NCBI GenBank assembly: GCA_002085385.1
Contig: NATO01000027.1
Span: forward strand, 1-11,631
Direction of reading: 5' to 3'
Source: a candidate division Zixibacteria bacterium 4484_93
GTDB taxonomy: Bacteria > UBP14 > UBA6098 > 4484-93
Length of the DNA: 11,631 nucleotides
The first letter of the stretch is position 1, and the number at the start of each line of letters is the position of its first letter. This document shows positions 1-7,443 of the stretch, piece after piece. Made by a program: the position numbers and the translations under genes. The notes beneath the pieces are model-generated. The model saw only the letters and a list, made by a program, of their open reading frames with translations, was not told where the DNA came from and did not search any database.

Positions 1-287
1 TAAAGTATGTCGTTGTCTCTATGGGCAAGGAGGGGCTCATTGTCGCAGGAAAGGATGAGCTCTTTCGCGTGATACCACCCGAGGTTCGAGTTGTAACGAC
101 CACAGGGGCGGGTGATGCAACCGTCGCTGGAATTGTCTTCTCGCTTGATAAAGGCAAGGGTATAAAAGAAGCTGCAAGGTTCGGTGCTGCCTGTGGAACG
201 GCAACAACCATCTCGCCCGGCACGGCAACGATGAGAAGAGAAGATATGGAAAGAATCCTCGGGGAGGTGGCTGTCCAGGATTTATGA
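1..287 (+). CDS. PfkB-family carbohydrate kinase, C-terminal fragment
   Basis: This is the last 94 codons of a gene that begins before the window. The frame is open from base 3 (K-Y-V-V-V-S-M-G-K-E-G) and stops with TGA at 285-287. The VVVSMGKEG strand followed by VVTTTGAGDATVAG is the C-terminal signature of PfkB/ribokinase-fold kinases. The Asp of GAGD (codon at 114-116) is the catalytic base that activates the sugar hydroxyl, and the glycines form the anion hole for the ATP gamma-phosphate. The GKEG strand and the spacing to GAGD resemble 1-phosphofructokinase/tagatose-6-phosphate kinase members more than adenosine kinases. The substrate cannot be told because the N-terminal sugar-binding lid is missing. 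The stop overlaps the next start as ATGA, so this kinase and the CNNM genes are probably one transcript. Confidence 0.85.
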   Translation, partial: KYVVVSMGKEGLIVAGKDELFRVIPPEVRVVTTTGAGDATVAGIVFSLDKGKGIKEAARFGAACGTATTISPGTATMRREDMERILGEVAVQDL

Positions 288-1486
288 TTCCCTCGCTCTT
301 TACAATATTTGTGCTGCTTCTTTTCTCTGCCCTCTTCTCCGGCTCCGAGGTCGCTTTCTTCTCCATTCCAAAGCACAGGCTCTTCCAACTCGCTCACTCC
401 CCAGATATCCGGGACAGGCTTATAGCATCGCTTCTTGAAAACCCGCAGAGATTCTTGGTCAATGTTCTGTTTGCAAATCTCCTCGTCAATATCGCTGCAA
501 ACACCATAGCTACCGGCATCCTGGTAGCCCGATTCAATGAGGAAGGTGTCGGAATTACGATTGTTATTATGTCGGCTATTATCATACTTTTTGGAGAAAT
601 AACACCGAAGAACATATCAATATACCATAGTAGAGGGGTCGCAAAAGCGTCGTCGCCCTTGCTTAAAATTCTATTTAGTATCCTCTACCCCATAACAAGT
701 TTTATATCCTTGACATCGAGCTGGGCAGTAAGGGCAGTTGCAAAAACAGATGAGAGGCATCTGCTTAAACTCGATGAGGTAGAGATGAAAACCGCTCTCC
801 TCCACAGCCACATAGGTGGAATCCTCGATGAGACCGAGCATGGGTTCATATTGCGCATTCTTGAGATGAGCGATATCCCGGTATCGAAGATACTGCTGAA
901 CCGCAGGATGATACCCGAGTTGTTTGAGGATACACCAAAAGAGGATATGAGCAGGCTATTTTCCGAGAGTGGACTCCCTTTTTTGCCTGTTCTTTCACCG
1001 GATAGAGAAACGGTTATCGGGGTGATGAGGAGAGAGGATATCATTTTTTCTGACTCTCCCCGGATGATGCCACCTCTATTTCTACCCGAGAATATGCACC
1101 TTTTCAGGTTTTTTGAGGTTCTCGAGGATAAGGGAAAAACCGTTGCAATTATGGTCGATGAGTCCGGGAGCTACACAGGGATTATGTGGATGGATAGGGC
1201 ATTTGGAGAGGCAGTGTTGTCGCTTCTGCCGAACCTACTCAAACTGGAGTATCCATCCGTTGGCGAATACACGATAATCGAGGGAGACGCTTCCGTTGAG
1301 AAGCTCTCGCAGTTGTTTGGCAAAAGATTCGAGGGAGTGAAATCTGTCACCGTTGGAGGACTTGTCACAGAGGTCGCAGGGAGGTTGCCTTCCCGTGGAG
1401 AAAAATTTGAGTGCGAGGGGCTCGAGCTCGAGGTTATAGAGACAGAAGGTAATCTCGTAACCATCGTGGCAGTGAGGGAACTATAA
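284..1486 (+). CDS. CNNM/DUF21 membrane protein with CBS pair and CorC-type C-terminal domain
   Basis: The 400-residue product is an inner-membrane protein of the CNNM/CorB/YhdP ('hemolysin-like') family, whose characterised members export or exchange Mg2+. Visible order: DUF21 transmembrane domain (about 1-185) with the hallmark F-S-G-S-E (18-22), hydrophobic spans near 4-16, 58-81, 91-104 and 124-148, and the G-E-I-T-P-K motif (104-109). A divergent pair of CBS domains follows (about 197-312), a nucleotide-sensing module in this family, then a CorC_HlyC C-terminal domain (about 320-400, with V-T-E-V-A-G-R-L-P). Length and order are typical. The ATG at 284 overlaps the kinase stop as ATGA. 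The TAA shares its last base with the next start, so expression is probably coupled in both directions. Mg2+ handling is inferred from family; the substrate is not visible in sequence. Confidence 0.85.
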   Translation: MIPSLFTIFVLLLFSALFSGSEVAFFSIPKHRLFQLAHSPDIRDRLIASLLENPQRFLVNVLFANLLVNIAANTIATGILVARFNEEGVGITIVIMSAIIILFGEITPKNISIYHSRGVAKASSPLLKILFSILYPITSFISLTSSWAVRAVAKTDERHLLKLDEVEMKTALLHSHIGGILDETEHGFILRILEMSDIPVSKILLNRRMIPELFEDTPKEDMSRLFSESGLPFLPVLSPDRETVIGVMRREDIIFSDSPRMMPPLFLPENMHLFRFFEVLEDKGKTVAIMVDESGSYTGIMWMDRAFGEAVLSLLPNLLKLEYPSVGEYTIIEGDASVEKLSQLFGKRFEGVKSVTVGGLVTEVAGRLPSRGEKFECEGLELEVIETEGNLVTIVAVREL

Positions 1487-2394
1487 TGCTGATAAGGATA
1501 GCAATAGCAGCCATTTGCCTGATTATAGCGGGGATATTCTCAGGGACAGAGACAGCGCTCGTTCTCCTTTCCAAGAGGGAACCTAAGCAGCCATCAAGAT
1601 TGCTCTCGTTCTGGCTTACCCATCCAGAGAGGTTCCTGACAACCGCACTCATCGGGACAAATATATTTGTCCTCGCAGCCTCATCGGTTTCCGCTTACAT
1701 CTTCATAAGATACTGCCCCAGCTGCAGCAAGCTTCTCCCTATTGTCATTACATCGGTATCCGCACTTTATCTATCGGATACCATACCAAAATCGATAGCC
1801 CTGTTTCACCCGGAGAGGTTCGCCAGATTCACAGGAGGCATTCTCTACTGGTTTCACCTATCATTATACCCTGTAGTCATAGGAGTATCGGAGATAACAA
1901 AACTATTCAGGAAACTATTCAAGCCCGAGGGAACCGTTTCTCCCCTTTCTATCGATGAGCTTCATACTCTTGCCAGAAAGCATCTACAAGGGATATCTAA
2001 GGGTAAAATATCAACCCTCGACAGGATATTTTCACTCGCACAGCTTGAGGCAGCTGATGTTATGGAAACGGGATACCCTTCGGCATCGGTACTTACATCT
2101 CCACAAAAGGTTCAAGAACTTGCCATCAAGTCCCGCAAGGAGCACATACTGATTACTGAAGAAACAGGGGAGCCACTCGGTTATATCAGTGTAATCGACC
2201 TTGTGGCTCACAGGGGGAAAAGTATCAGGGAACTCATAAGAACAGCTGTTATAACGGATGAGGAAACACATCTTCTCGCACTTCTCGCTATGCTGCATCG
2301 CGAGAAGAAAGAGATTGCTTTTATAAGGGGAAGAGAAAACAGATTACAGGGTATAATCAGCAAAAAGAGGATGCTTTCCCTTTGCCTGCCGTAG
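1486..2394 (+). CDS. Second CNNM/DUF21 protein with CBS pair, lacking the CorC domain
   Basis: The 302-residue product is a shorter paralogue of the preceding protein. It has the DUF21 start motif F-S-G-T-E (18-22), transmembrane spans near 4-17, 50-74, 83-97 and 117-135, and a Pro-Lys motif (101-102) in the expected place. A weakly conserved CBS pair (about 190-300) includes V-M-E-T-G and L-G-Y-I-S-V-I-D-L. Two differences from the upstream gene stand out. The acidic motif before Pro-Lys reads S-D-T-I-P-K (97-102) instead of G-E-I-T-P-K, and the CorC C-terminal domain is absent. The start overlaps the upstream stop by one base (TAATG). Tandem CNNM pairs could form a heterodimer, with this copy as a regulatory or divergent subunit; that is inference. 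The gene ends nine bases from a convergent gene. Confidence 0.8.
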   Translation: MLIRIAIAAICLIIAGIFSGTETALVLLSKREPKQPSRLLSFWLTHPERFLTTALIGTNIFVLAASSVSAYIFIRYCPSCSKLLPIVITSVSALYLSDTIPKSIALFHPERFARFTGGILYWFHLSLYPVVIGVSEITKLFRKLFKPEGTVSPLSIDELHTLARKHLQGISKGKISTLDRIFSLAQLEAADVMETGYPSASVLTSPQKVQELAIKSRKEHILITEETGEPLGYISVIDLVAHRGKSIRELIRTAVITDEETHLLALLAMLHREKKEIAFIRGRENRLQGIISKKRMLSLCLP

Positions 2395-2416
2395 AGAAAA
2401 CAGCTAATTTTTCTCT
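2393..2416. terminator. Possible weak bidirectional terminator between convergent genes
   Basis: An 8-bp perfect inverted repeat, AGAGAAAA (2393-2400) and TTTTCTCT (2409-2416), has an 8-base loop and covers both convergent stop codons. The right arm supplies U-rich sequence on the plus transcript, and the left arm does so on the minus transcript. The stem is AT-rich and lies in a very short gap, so it may be inefficient or fortuitous. Confidence 0.3.
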
Positions 2417-3789
2417 TTTCTGACCTCACCCATTTTATTCACATATATGCCTTCTTTTTCATATCTGGCGAGCTTATTTCGGAGGGTTCTTACGCTTATC
2501 CCGAGAAGGCGGGCTGCCTCTGTTCTTCTACCGTGCGTTTTCTCAAGAGCTTTCAGTATCAATCTTTTTTCCATCTCTCTGATGGGCAAAATTTCACCGA
2601 AGTCGGCAGATTCTTTCGCCCCGGTCATCTGCGGGAGCACTATATCCTTCTGCGTTATCTCCTCACCTGTCGATATGATAACTGCCCTTTCCACAGCGTT
2701 CTCCAGCTCTCTGACATTGCCGGGCCAATCATATTCCATCATCCAGGACAGCGCCTCCGAACTGATCTCTTTCACCGGTTTGGAGTTTTTGGAAGAATAT
2801 AGCGCTACGAAGTAACCTGCCAAAAGAGGGATATCTTCCTTCCTCGCCCTAAGGGGAGGAATATGAATAGGGAAAACATTCAACCTGAAATACAGGTCCT
2901 CACGAAACCCACCATCCACAACAAGCTTTCTCAGGTTCTGGTTTGTGCTGGCTATTATTCTGACATCACTTTTAATGGTCTTATTGCCTCCGAGCCTCTC
3001 GAACTCTTTTTCCTCGATTGCCCTGAGGAGCTTTGTCTGGAATGCAATGCTCGTCTCGCTTATCTCGTCCAAAAACAGACTTCCACCATCGGCAAGCTCG
3101 AACCTGCCTATCTTCCTTGTCACAGCTCCGGTGAAGGCGCCCTTCTCATAGCCAAAGAACTCAGCCTCGATGAGCGTATCCGGTATAGCGGCACAGTTCA
3201 CCTCGACAAAACGAGCACCACTCCTGAGGCTTTTGTTATGTATCTCTTGAGCAACAAGCTCTTTACCCGTTCCGCTCTCACCGTAAATCATCACATTCAC
3301 ATTCGTTGGGGCAACGACATTTATCGTTTCGATAAGGTTTCGCATACCTTTCGACCTGCCAAGAAGCCTCTTCGGTAGCTGGGAAGTTGTTTCCTTCTTC
3401 AAAATCTCGTTTTCCAGTATCAACCTCGCTCGCTCGATAGCAGCCTCGATGCCAATTCTCGCTTCATCAGGAACAATGGGCTTGGCAATGAACTCGCAAG
3501 CCCTTTCCCGAACCGCCTGAATCGCCTTATTCAGCTCCCAGCGTGTTGTAAGAATGACAACCGTTGTCAGAGGAGAAAGGCGGTTAAGCTCATTCAAAAC
3601 ATCCAGGCAGGTGCCATCAGGTAACCTGCATCCGACGAAAACAAGATTATAGAGCTTCCGACGAATTCTCTTCTTCACATCTGCGAGACAAAACAGCTTG
3701 TCCACCTTACAACCTTTTTCGAGGAGCAACTTCTCAAGTGCAGAACAAACCGTTAGACTATCATCCACCACAAGTGCCCTTAAATTCAC
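2404..3789 (-). CDS. NtrC-type sigma-54-dependent activator with a receiver lacking the phospho-Asp
   Basis: The 461-residue enhancer-binding protein remodels RNA polymerase-sigma54 using ATP. Order: receiver (1-122), AAA+ domain (about 143-375), Fis-type helix-turn-helix (about 410-450). AAA+ motifs are complete: Walker A G-E-S-G-T-G-K-E (170-177), the sigma54-contacting loop G-A-F-T-G-A (217-222), Walker B L-F-L-D-E (238-242) and the R-E-D-L-Y-F-R-L arginine-finger region. The recognition helix region contains E-A-A-R-L-L-G-I-S-V-R-T-L. The receiver keeps the acidic pair D9/D10 and K103, but the phosphorylation site is G53 (V-F-V-G-C-R-L-P-D), so phosphorylation there is not possible. The start is GTG at 3789 behind an AAAGGGGG ribosome-binding site. 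The gene lies 141 bases after the upstream operon with its own promoter-like sequence. Activation may be constitutive, by partner binding, or by expression level (inference). Confidence 0.92.
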   Translation of the reverse strand: MNLRALVVDDSLTVCSALEKLLLEKGCKVDKLFCLADVKKRIRRKLYNLVFVGCRLPDGTCLDVLNELNRLSPLTTVVILTTRWELNKAIQAVRERACEFIAKPIVPDEARIGIEAAIERARLILENEILKKETTSQLPKRLLGRSKGMRNLIETINVVAPTNVNVMIYGESGTGKELVAQEIHNKSLRSGARFVEVNCAAIPDTLIEAEFFGYEKGAFTGAVTRKIGRFELADGGSLFLDEISETSIAFQTKLLRAIEEKEFERLGGNKTIKSDVRIIASTNQNLRKLVVDGGFREDLYFRLNVFPIHIPPLRARKEDIPLLAGYFVALYSSKNSKPVKEISSEALSWMMEYDWPGNVRELENAVERAVIISTGEEITQKDIVLPQMTGAKESADFGEILPIREMEKRLILKALEKTHGRRTEAARLLGISVRTLRNKLARYEKEGIYVNKMGEVRKEKN

Positions 3790-3854
3790 TATCCCCCTTT
3801 CCCAACAGCATAAAATGATAGAAAAGTTGAACCCAAAAATTACTTCTGTTTAAT

Positions 3855-3882
3855 ATTTTACTCAATTTGTAACAAAAATCAA
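3855..3882 (-). promoter_or_regulatory. Candidate sigma70-type promoter for the sigma-54 activator gene
   Basis: On the minus strand TTGATT (3882-3877) is followed by a 16-base spacer and TAAAAT (3860-3855), matching 4/6 and 5/6 of the -35/-10 consensus. This would start transcription near 3848, about 60 bases before the GTG start. The whole 3790-3930 gap is AT-rich and holds no gene. No sigma-54 GG-N10-GC promoter was seen in it. Confidence 0.4.
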
Positions 3883-3930
3883 GTAATTTTCGGTTAAAAA
3901 TTTTTTATGGATAGAACAGGAAAGAATTTC

Positions 3931-4290
3931 CTATTTTGCCAGGTTTCTTATCGCCGTGAGCAACTCTGAGACAGTCGCCGGCTTGAAGATATATGGGATA
4001 CCCAGCCTTTCAACGGTTTTATAAAGCTTCTTTGTCCTGTATCCGGTTAGTATAAGCACAGGCAGTTCTGGACGAAGCTTGGAGAGCTTCTCACACAGCA
4101 CCAGCCCACTTTCCTCCGGCATTCTGACATCGGTTATTACAAGAGCATACCTTCTTTTCTTTTTGAACAGCTTCTCCTCTGCTTCCTTGGCATTGTGGCA
4201 GTGGTCTATTCCGTAGCCCAGAAGCCGCGCTATCTCCTCCACGATTACCTGCCAGTGTGGGTCATCCTCGGCAAACAGGATTTTTCTCAT
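3931..4290 (-). CDS. Single-domain response regulator (CheY/Spo0F-like)
   Basis: The 119-residue protein is one receiver domain with no output domain. All key residues are present: acidic pocket E8-D9-D10, phospho-acceptor D54 (V-I-T-D-V-R-M-P), switch threonine T82 (L-T-G-Y) and invariant K103 (F-K-P). It should be phosphorylatable and act by protein-protein contact or as a relay intermediate, in the cytoplasm. The ATG overlaps the stop of the CheB-like gene as ATGA, so the two are translationally coupled and probably made in similar amounts. The T-G-Y switch and R-M-P loop resemble the NtrC/Spo0F subfamily more than flagellar CheY. Cognate donors could be the hybrid kinase or the ChpT-like protein upstream in the same operon (inference). 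Confidence 0.9.
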   Translation of the reverse strand: MRKILFAEDDPHWQVIVEEIARLLGYGIDHCHNAKEAEEKLFKKKRRYALVITDVRMPEESGLVLCEKLSKLRPELPVLILTGYRTKKLYKTVERLGIPYIFKPATVSELLTAIRNLAK

Positions 4291-5282
4291 CTTTTCTCCA
4301 TAAGTTTTTTTATAGCCAGAGCGATTCTCCCCTCAGGTGCAACGATACTGCAAAGCCCTTTACTCAAGAGTTTCTTCGGTGCCTCAGGGAAAACTGCATA
4401 CTCAGGGTCCTCACAAAGCACATCGCTTCCACCTCTCAGAATCCTCGATATAACATCCTCTCCATCGAGGAGTTCCCCGGAAAGAACAAGCAAGAGAATT
4501 TCCCCGGGGAAGACCTCCTCCACTGAAATCAGGCTCTTGCTGAACGATGTCCCTTTCGAGGGAACAAGTCTGACCTTTCCCTTGTCGTCGGTAAATATAA
4601 TGGATTTGTCTTTCGGGATGACGAGTATCTCCCCCGGGACAAGAGCCTTTTCAGACTGAATAACGCGGGCAGGATAACCTCTCGATACTCTCCTAACAAG
4701 TGGAGATAAGATATACTTCTCCAGCTGTGACAACACCACAACAGGTAAAGGGAACCCACCAGGAACAGATGAGAGCAGGTTCGTAAATGAGCGAACACCA
4801 CCGGCGGAAAGGGTGATAACGATTATCCTGTATCCTCCTCCGCTCTCGGGGAGTTTAACGGAGCCTGTTCGCCTTGGAGGCGGAAACACCCTTCCACGAT
4901 GAGCAGCGACAGATTCTATCCTTCTGGCAAGCTTTTCCACCGCATCGGCAGTCCCGTTCTCACCATTTTCCATCTTGTAGGGTATAGCATCGACAGCACC
5001 CGACTCCAGAAGAGATATCATTGGGTCAAGTGCCCCCTTCTCCATAGGGAAGAGGATTACCACCGGTATCTCGAGGAGGTCGATTATCTCTCGGGTCAGT
5101 TCTGACTTTTTCTCAAACGGATATGAAAGAACACTTGCAACCATATCGGGTCTGGCGCGCCAGAGCGCAAGCAGGTCATCGAAGCCAAAAACGGTTGTCT
5201 CTATCCGGGGTAGAAACTGCTTCACAAGGATAGAAACCGTTCTGGAAACCGCTGTATTTCCGTTAAGAAGCCCTATTTTCAT
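4287..5282 (-). CDS. Degenerate CheB homologue (pseudo-receiver plus pseudo-methylesterase)
   Basis: The 331-residue protein has CheB architecture: receiver-like domain (about 1-105), variable linker (106-150), methylesterase-like domain (about 151-331). CheB normally removes methyl groups from chemoreceptors using a Ser-His-Asp triad. Aligning by motif, Ser is kept (S159 in T-L-S-A-G-G, normally G-A-S-T-G-G) and Asp is kept (D273 in S-G-E-L-L-D-G, normally T-G-M-G-x-D-G). The His of Q-H-M-P is replaced (S185-Q186-L187-E188), and no His occurs anywhere in the domain. In the receiver the acidic pair is N7-G8 and the phospho-acceptor is V51 (A-S-V-L-S-Y-P). C-E-D-P-E-Y-A (290-296) corresponds to CheB's Q-D-x-x-x-A segment, supporting homology. 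It overlaps the hybrid kinase gene by 20 bases and has a GGAG site five bases before its ATG. Catalysis looks lost; a scaffold or binding role is inference. Confidence 0.8.
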   Translation of the reverse strand: MKIGLLNGNTAVSRTVSILVKQFLPRIETTVFGFDDLLALWRARPDMVASVLSYPFEKKSELTREIIDLLEIPVVILFPMEKGALDPMISLLESGAVDAIPYKMENGENGTADAVEKLARRIESVAAHRGRVFPPPRRTGSVKLPESGGGYRIIVITLSAGGVRSFTNLLSSVPGGFPLPVVVLSQLEKYILSPLVRRVSRGYPARVIQSEKALVPGEILVIPKDKSIIFTDDKGKVRLVPSKGTSFSKSLISVEEVFPGEILLLVLSGELLDGEDVISRILRGGSDVLCEDPEYAVFPEAPKKLLSKGLCSIVAPEGRIALAIKKLMEKR

Positions 5283-6903
5283 TCCTGCTCCAGAGCTGAT
5301 TTATGGTTCCCAAAAGCTGGTTTATCTTGAACGGTTTGGATACTATAGAGTCCACATACTTGAACTTACCCGGTTTCAGTCTAGCACTCCAACCGGTTAT
5401 AAGCACGACCTTAGTCTGTGGTGATATCTGCTTCGCACAGCGAGAGAGCTCGCTCCCGTTCATCTTTGGCATCCCGAGGTCGGTGAACACGACATCGAAC
5501 TTCTCCTTCTTCAAAATATCGAGGGCTTGCAGTCCGTTCTCTGCACAGTTCACATAAAAATGCTCGTGCTCGAATATCTCCTTGAGTAAGCTCCTTATCT
5601 CTCTGTCGTCCTCCACCACGAGAACCCGCAGCTGCTTTTGCCTGGGAAGCTTGAGTGACTCGAGAGGCTTCAGCTTGCCCGCCGATTTGCTCGCAGGAAA
5701 CCGAAGTGTGAATGTTGTCCCTTTTCCCACATCACTTTTGAGAGATATCGTTCCTTTCTGTTTCTCCACAAGCTTCCGACAGATGGAGAGACCGAGTCCC
5801 GAGCCTCGTTTCCCCTTGGTGGTGAAAAACGGTGTGAATATCCTTTCCTGATGCTCTTTGGGTATCCCACTTCCTGTATCCTCGACCTCGATTATCACCC
5901 TGTTGTTCCTGTTGAATGTCCTGAGCCAGATATTGCCTGACTTTTTTATGGAGTCCACGGCATTTATAAGAAGGTTAATTATTATCTCCCGAAGAGCCGT
6001 TTCATTTCCGAAGATGGTTGAACGGCTCCGAAGGTCGGCAGTCACCTCGATGCTTTTCCCCGATGTGTCTCGGGCTTCCCTCAATTTGCCCTCGAACAAC
6101 TTCAGGGTATCCAGCACTGTCTGGTCGACGCTGATATCCTCGAAGTTCTCCTCACACTCTTTCGAGAACATAAGAACCCTGCGGATGACCTCTGCACCAT
6201 CCGTCGCCGTCCGCTCGATTATCTTCAAGCCGTCCAGAAGAGTCGGGTCGAAAGCTCCCTCCTTACTTCCAATATATCTTTGCAACAGCTGAACGCGTCC
6301 CAGTATAGCACCGAGCATATTGTTCATATCGTGAGCCACACCACTCGCTACCTCTCCAACATTCTTCATCGCCTCGAGCCGCTCGAGCTCGCGCTGCATC
6401 TTGTTCACAGTCTGGTTTAGGATTGCCACTTGCTCGAAAAGTTTGAAGTTCACCACCACCATCGAAATCAGGGGTAGACAGAACTGCAAGACATTCCTCA
6501 CCCAGCTGTCTATGCGACCCCCGTCTCTCGTAACAGCAATGGCATAACCGATGCGCATTCTGTGGAAGCGAAGCTCCTCAAGTATGTATTCCCCTTGCAT
6601 TTTCTCCCTGATAACCTGCTCGAGTTTTTTCCTGCTCGGGAGCTTTCCCGACGGCTTAAGAGAGGAAATAAGCCTCTTTGCCATAGATTGGTTTGTGGAA
6701 GAAACAAGTATTTCTTCGCTGTAACTGTTTGCAGTTAATATAAATATATCAGTTGATTTAATGTATTCTGATATAACAGCAAGTATATCATCCGCATTTT
6801 CAGGCAATTGCGTGCTTAGAATAGCGGTAGCCTTGTAAAATATCCTGGAGGCAATCTCCCTTTCCTTCTGACTTAAATCATCTACTGCCAATTTCTGTCT
6901 CAT
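5263..6903 (-). CDS. Soluble hybrid histidine kinase with C-terminal receiver
   Basis: The 546-residue protein phosphorylates itself on His and can pass phosphate to its own Asp. Order: N-terminal sensory region (about 1-160) with no clear transmembrane segment and a GAF-like pattern ending in a long helix; short coiled coil (about 160-180); HisKA with H191 in G-V-A-H-D-M-N-N; HATPase with N box N-L-L-I-N-A (310-315), D-T-G-S-G-I-P (342-348) and G-S-G-L-G-L (367-372); receiver from about 424 with E431/D432/D433, phospho-acceptor D475 (F-T-D-L-G-M-P), T503 and K523. It is catalytically complete and the only full kinase here. A GTG at 6906 is also in frame, but the AAGGAG site lies two bases from it and five from the ATG at 6903, so I chose the ATG. 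The input signal cannot be read; a cytoplasmic stimulus is likely. Confidence 0.92.
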   Translation of the reverse strand: MRQKLAVDDLSQKEREIASRIFYKATAILSTQLPENADDILAVISEYIKSTDIFILTANSYSEEILVSSTNQSMAKRLISSLKPSGKLPSRKKLEQVIREKMQGEYILEELRFHRMRIGYAIAVTRDGGRIDSWVRNVLQFCLPLISMVVVNFKLFEQVAILNQTVNKMQRELERLEAMKNVGEVASGVAHDMNNMLGAILGRVQLLQRYIGSKEGAFDPTLLDGLKIIERTATDGAEVIRRVLMFSKECEENFEDISVDQTVLDTLKLFEGKLREARDTSGKSIEVTADLRSRSTIFGNETALREIIINLLINAVDSIKKSGNIWLRTFNRNNRVIIEVEDTGSGIPKEHQERIFTPFFTTKGKRGSGLGLSICRKLVEKQKGTISLKSDVGKGTTFTLRFPASKSAGKLKPLESLKLPRQKQLRVLVVEDDREIRSLLKEIFEHEHFYVNCAENGLQALDILKKEKFDVVFTDLGMPKMNGSELSRCAKQISPQTKVVLITGWSARLKPGKFKYVDSIVSKPFKINQLLGTINQLWSRNENRAS

Positions 6904-6908
6904 CACCT

Positions 6909-6914
6909 CTCCTT
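6909..6914 (-). promoter_or_regulatory. Ribosome binding site that sets the hybrid kinase start
   Basis: AAGGAG on the minus strand ends five bases before the ATG at 6903 but only two before the in-frame GTG at 6906, favouring the ATG. It overlaps the second of two consecutive stop codons (TGA, TAA) that close the small upstream gene, consistent with re-initiation by terminating ribosomes. Confidence 0.6.
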
Positions 6915-6915
6915 A

Positions 6916-7083
6916 TCAGGCTCTTCCTTCCCTGTGTCGCGAGCCTCTCGGAATAAATTCATCCCTGTGTAAAATTCTCTTTCCACCAACAATAAGGTCG
7001 AATCTCACCCTTTCCCCTTTTATTTGCCTTATAGGAATACCCTTTTTGTGCCTCACTATCCTGAATTTCTTACCTTTTTTCAT
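6916..7083 (-). CDS. Small basic protein of unknown function (55 aa)
   Basis: I do not recognise this protein. It begins M-K-K-G-K-K-F-R-I-V, has a central G-E-R-V-R-F-D-L-I-V-G-G-K-R-I-L and ends R-E-G-R-A. It is rich in Lys and Arg, has few acidic residues, no Cys, and no signal peptide or membrane span. The alternation in the middle suggests a small beta-strand fold. Evidence that it is real: the ATG overlaps the upstream regulator's stop as ATGA, the frame is open through the whole gap, it closes with tandem stops TGA TAA, and the kinase ribosome site follows at once. Without it the operon would have an untypical 176-base gap. A basic, operon-embedded protein could be a nucleic-acid-binding factor or a small partner of the kinase or regulator; neither can be decided from sequence. 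Confidence 0.65.
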   Translation of the reverse strand: MKKGKKFRIVRHKKGIPIRQIKGERVRFDLIVGGKRILHRDEFIPRGSRHREGRA

Positions 7084-7442
7084 TTTAGTACCCCAAGCTT
7101 GGAAAGAGTGGTTGTAAATTCCGAGATATTGAAAGGTTTTGTGAGGAATGCATCCGCTCCCATATCGAGTATCATTTTCCTGTTATATAGGGGGATAAAT
7201 CCGGTTACAACAATCACAGGGGTCTTATTCCCCTTTTTTCTTATATTTTTTAAGAACTCTATCCCGTCCATCTTTGGCATCTTGACATCGGTAACGATAA
7301 GGTCGAACCTTCCCTGCTTGAGAATTTCAAGTGCTTCCTCACCATTGGAGACAACCTCGGGCAAGAGCTGGAGATGTTCAAACAGTTTATACATAAAGTC
7401 CTGGAAGAAAGGTTCATCTTCCACTATGAGCACCTTCCTCAT
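7080..7442 (-). CDS. Single-domain response regulator (CheY/Spo0F-like)
   Basis: The 120-residue protein is a lone receiver domain. It has the acidic pocket E8-D9-E10, phospho-acceptor D52 (I-V-T-D-V-K-M-P), the conserved D-G-I-E-F-L after it, switch T80 (V-T-G-F) and K102 (T-K-P-F). All residues needed for phosphorylation are present and there is no output domain. It starts one base after the stop of the ChpT-like gene (TGATATG), a spacing that suggests coupled synthesis and a direct partnership. Its stop overlaps the 55-residue gene. It resembles the receiver of the hybrid kinase in having a T-D-x-x-M-P-K-M-x-G loop. It could be the output of a relay from the hybrid kinase through the His-containing protein next door (inference). 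Confidence 0.9.
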   Translation of the reverse strand: MRKVLIVEDEPFFQDFMYKLFEHLQLLPEVVSNGEEALEILKQGRFDLIVTDVKMPKMDGIEFLKNIRKKGNKTPVIVVTGFIPLYNRKMILDMGADAFLTKPFNISEFTTTLSKLGVLK

Positions 7443-7443
7443 A

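Noticed and set aside
2863..3378. A 171-codon open frame on the plus strand.
   Set aside because: It is antisense to the intact AAA+ domain of the sigma-54 activator, has no family motifs and no ribosome site; it is a by-product of the real coding frame.
3790..3930. Sigma-54 promoter before the sigma-54 activator gene.
   Set aside because: No GG-N10-GC pair resembling TGGCAC-N5-TTGCA was seen on the minus strand in this gap.
3918..3932. Palindrome AGGAAA-GAA-TTTCCT at the end of the receiver gene, considered as a terminator.
   Set aside because: The stem is only 6 bp and no T-run follows immediately on the minus strand; it covers the stop codon and may be chance.
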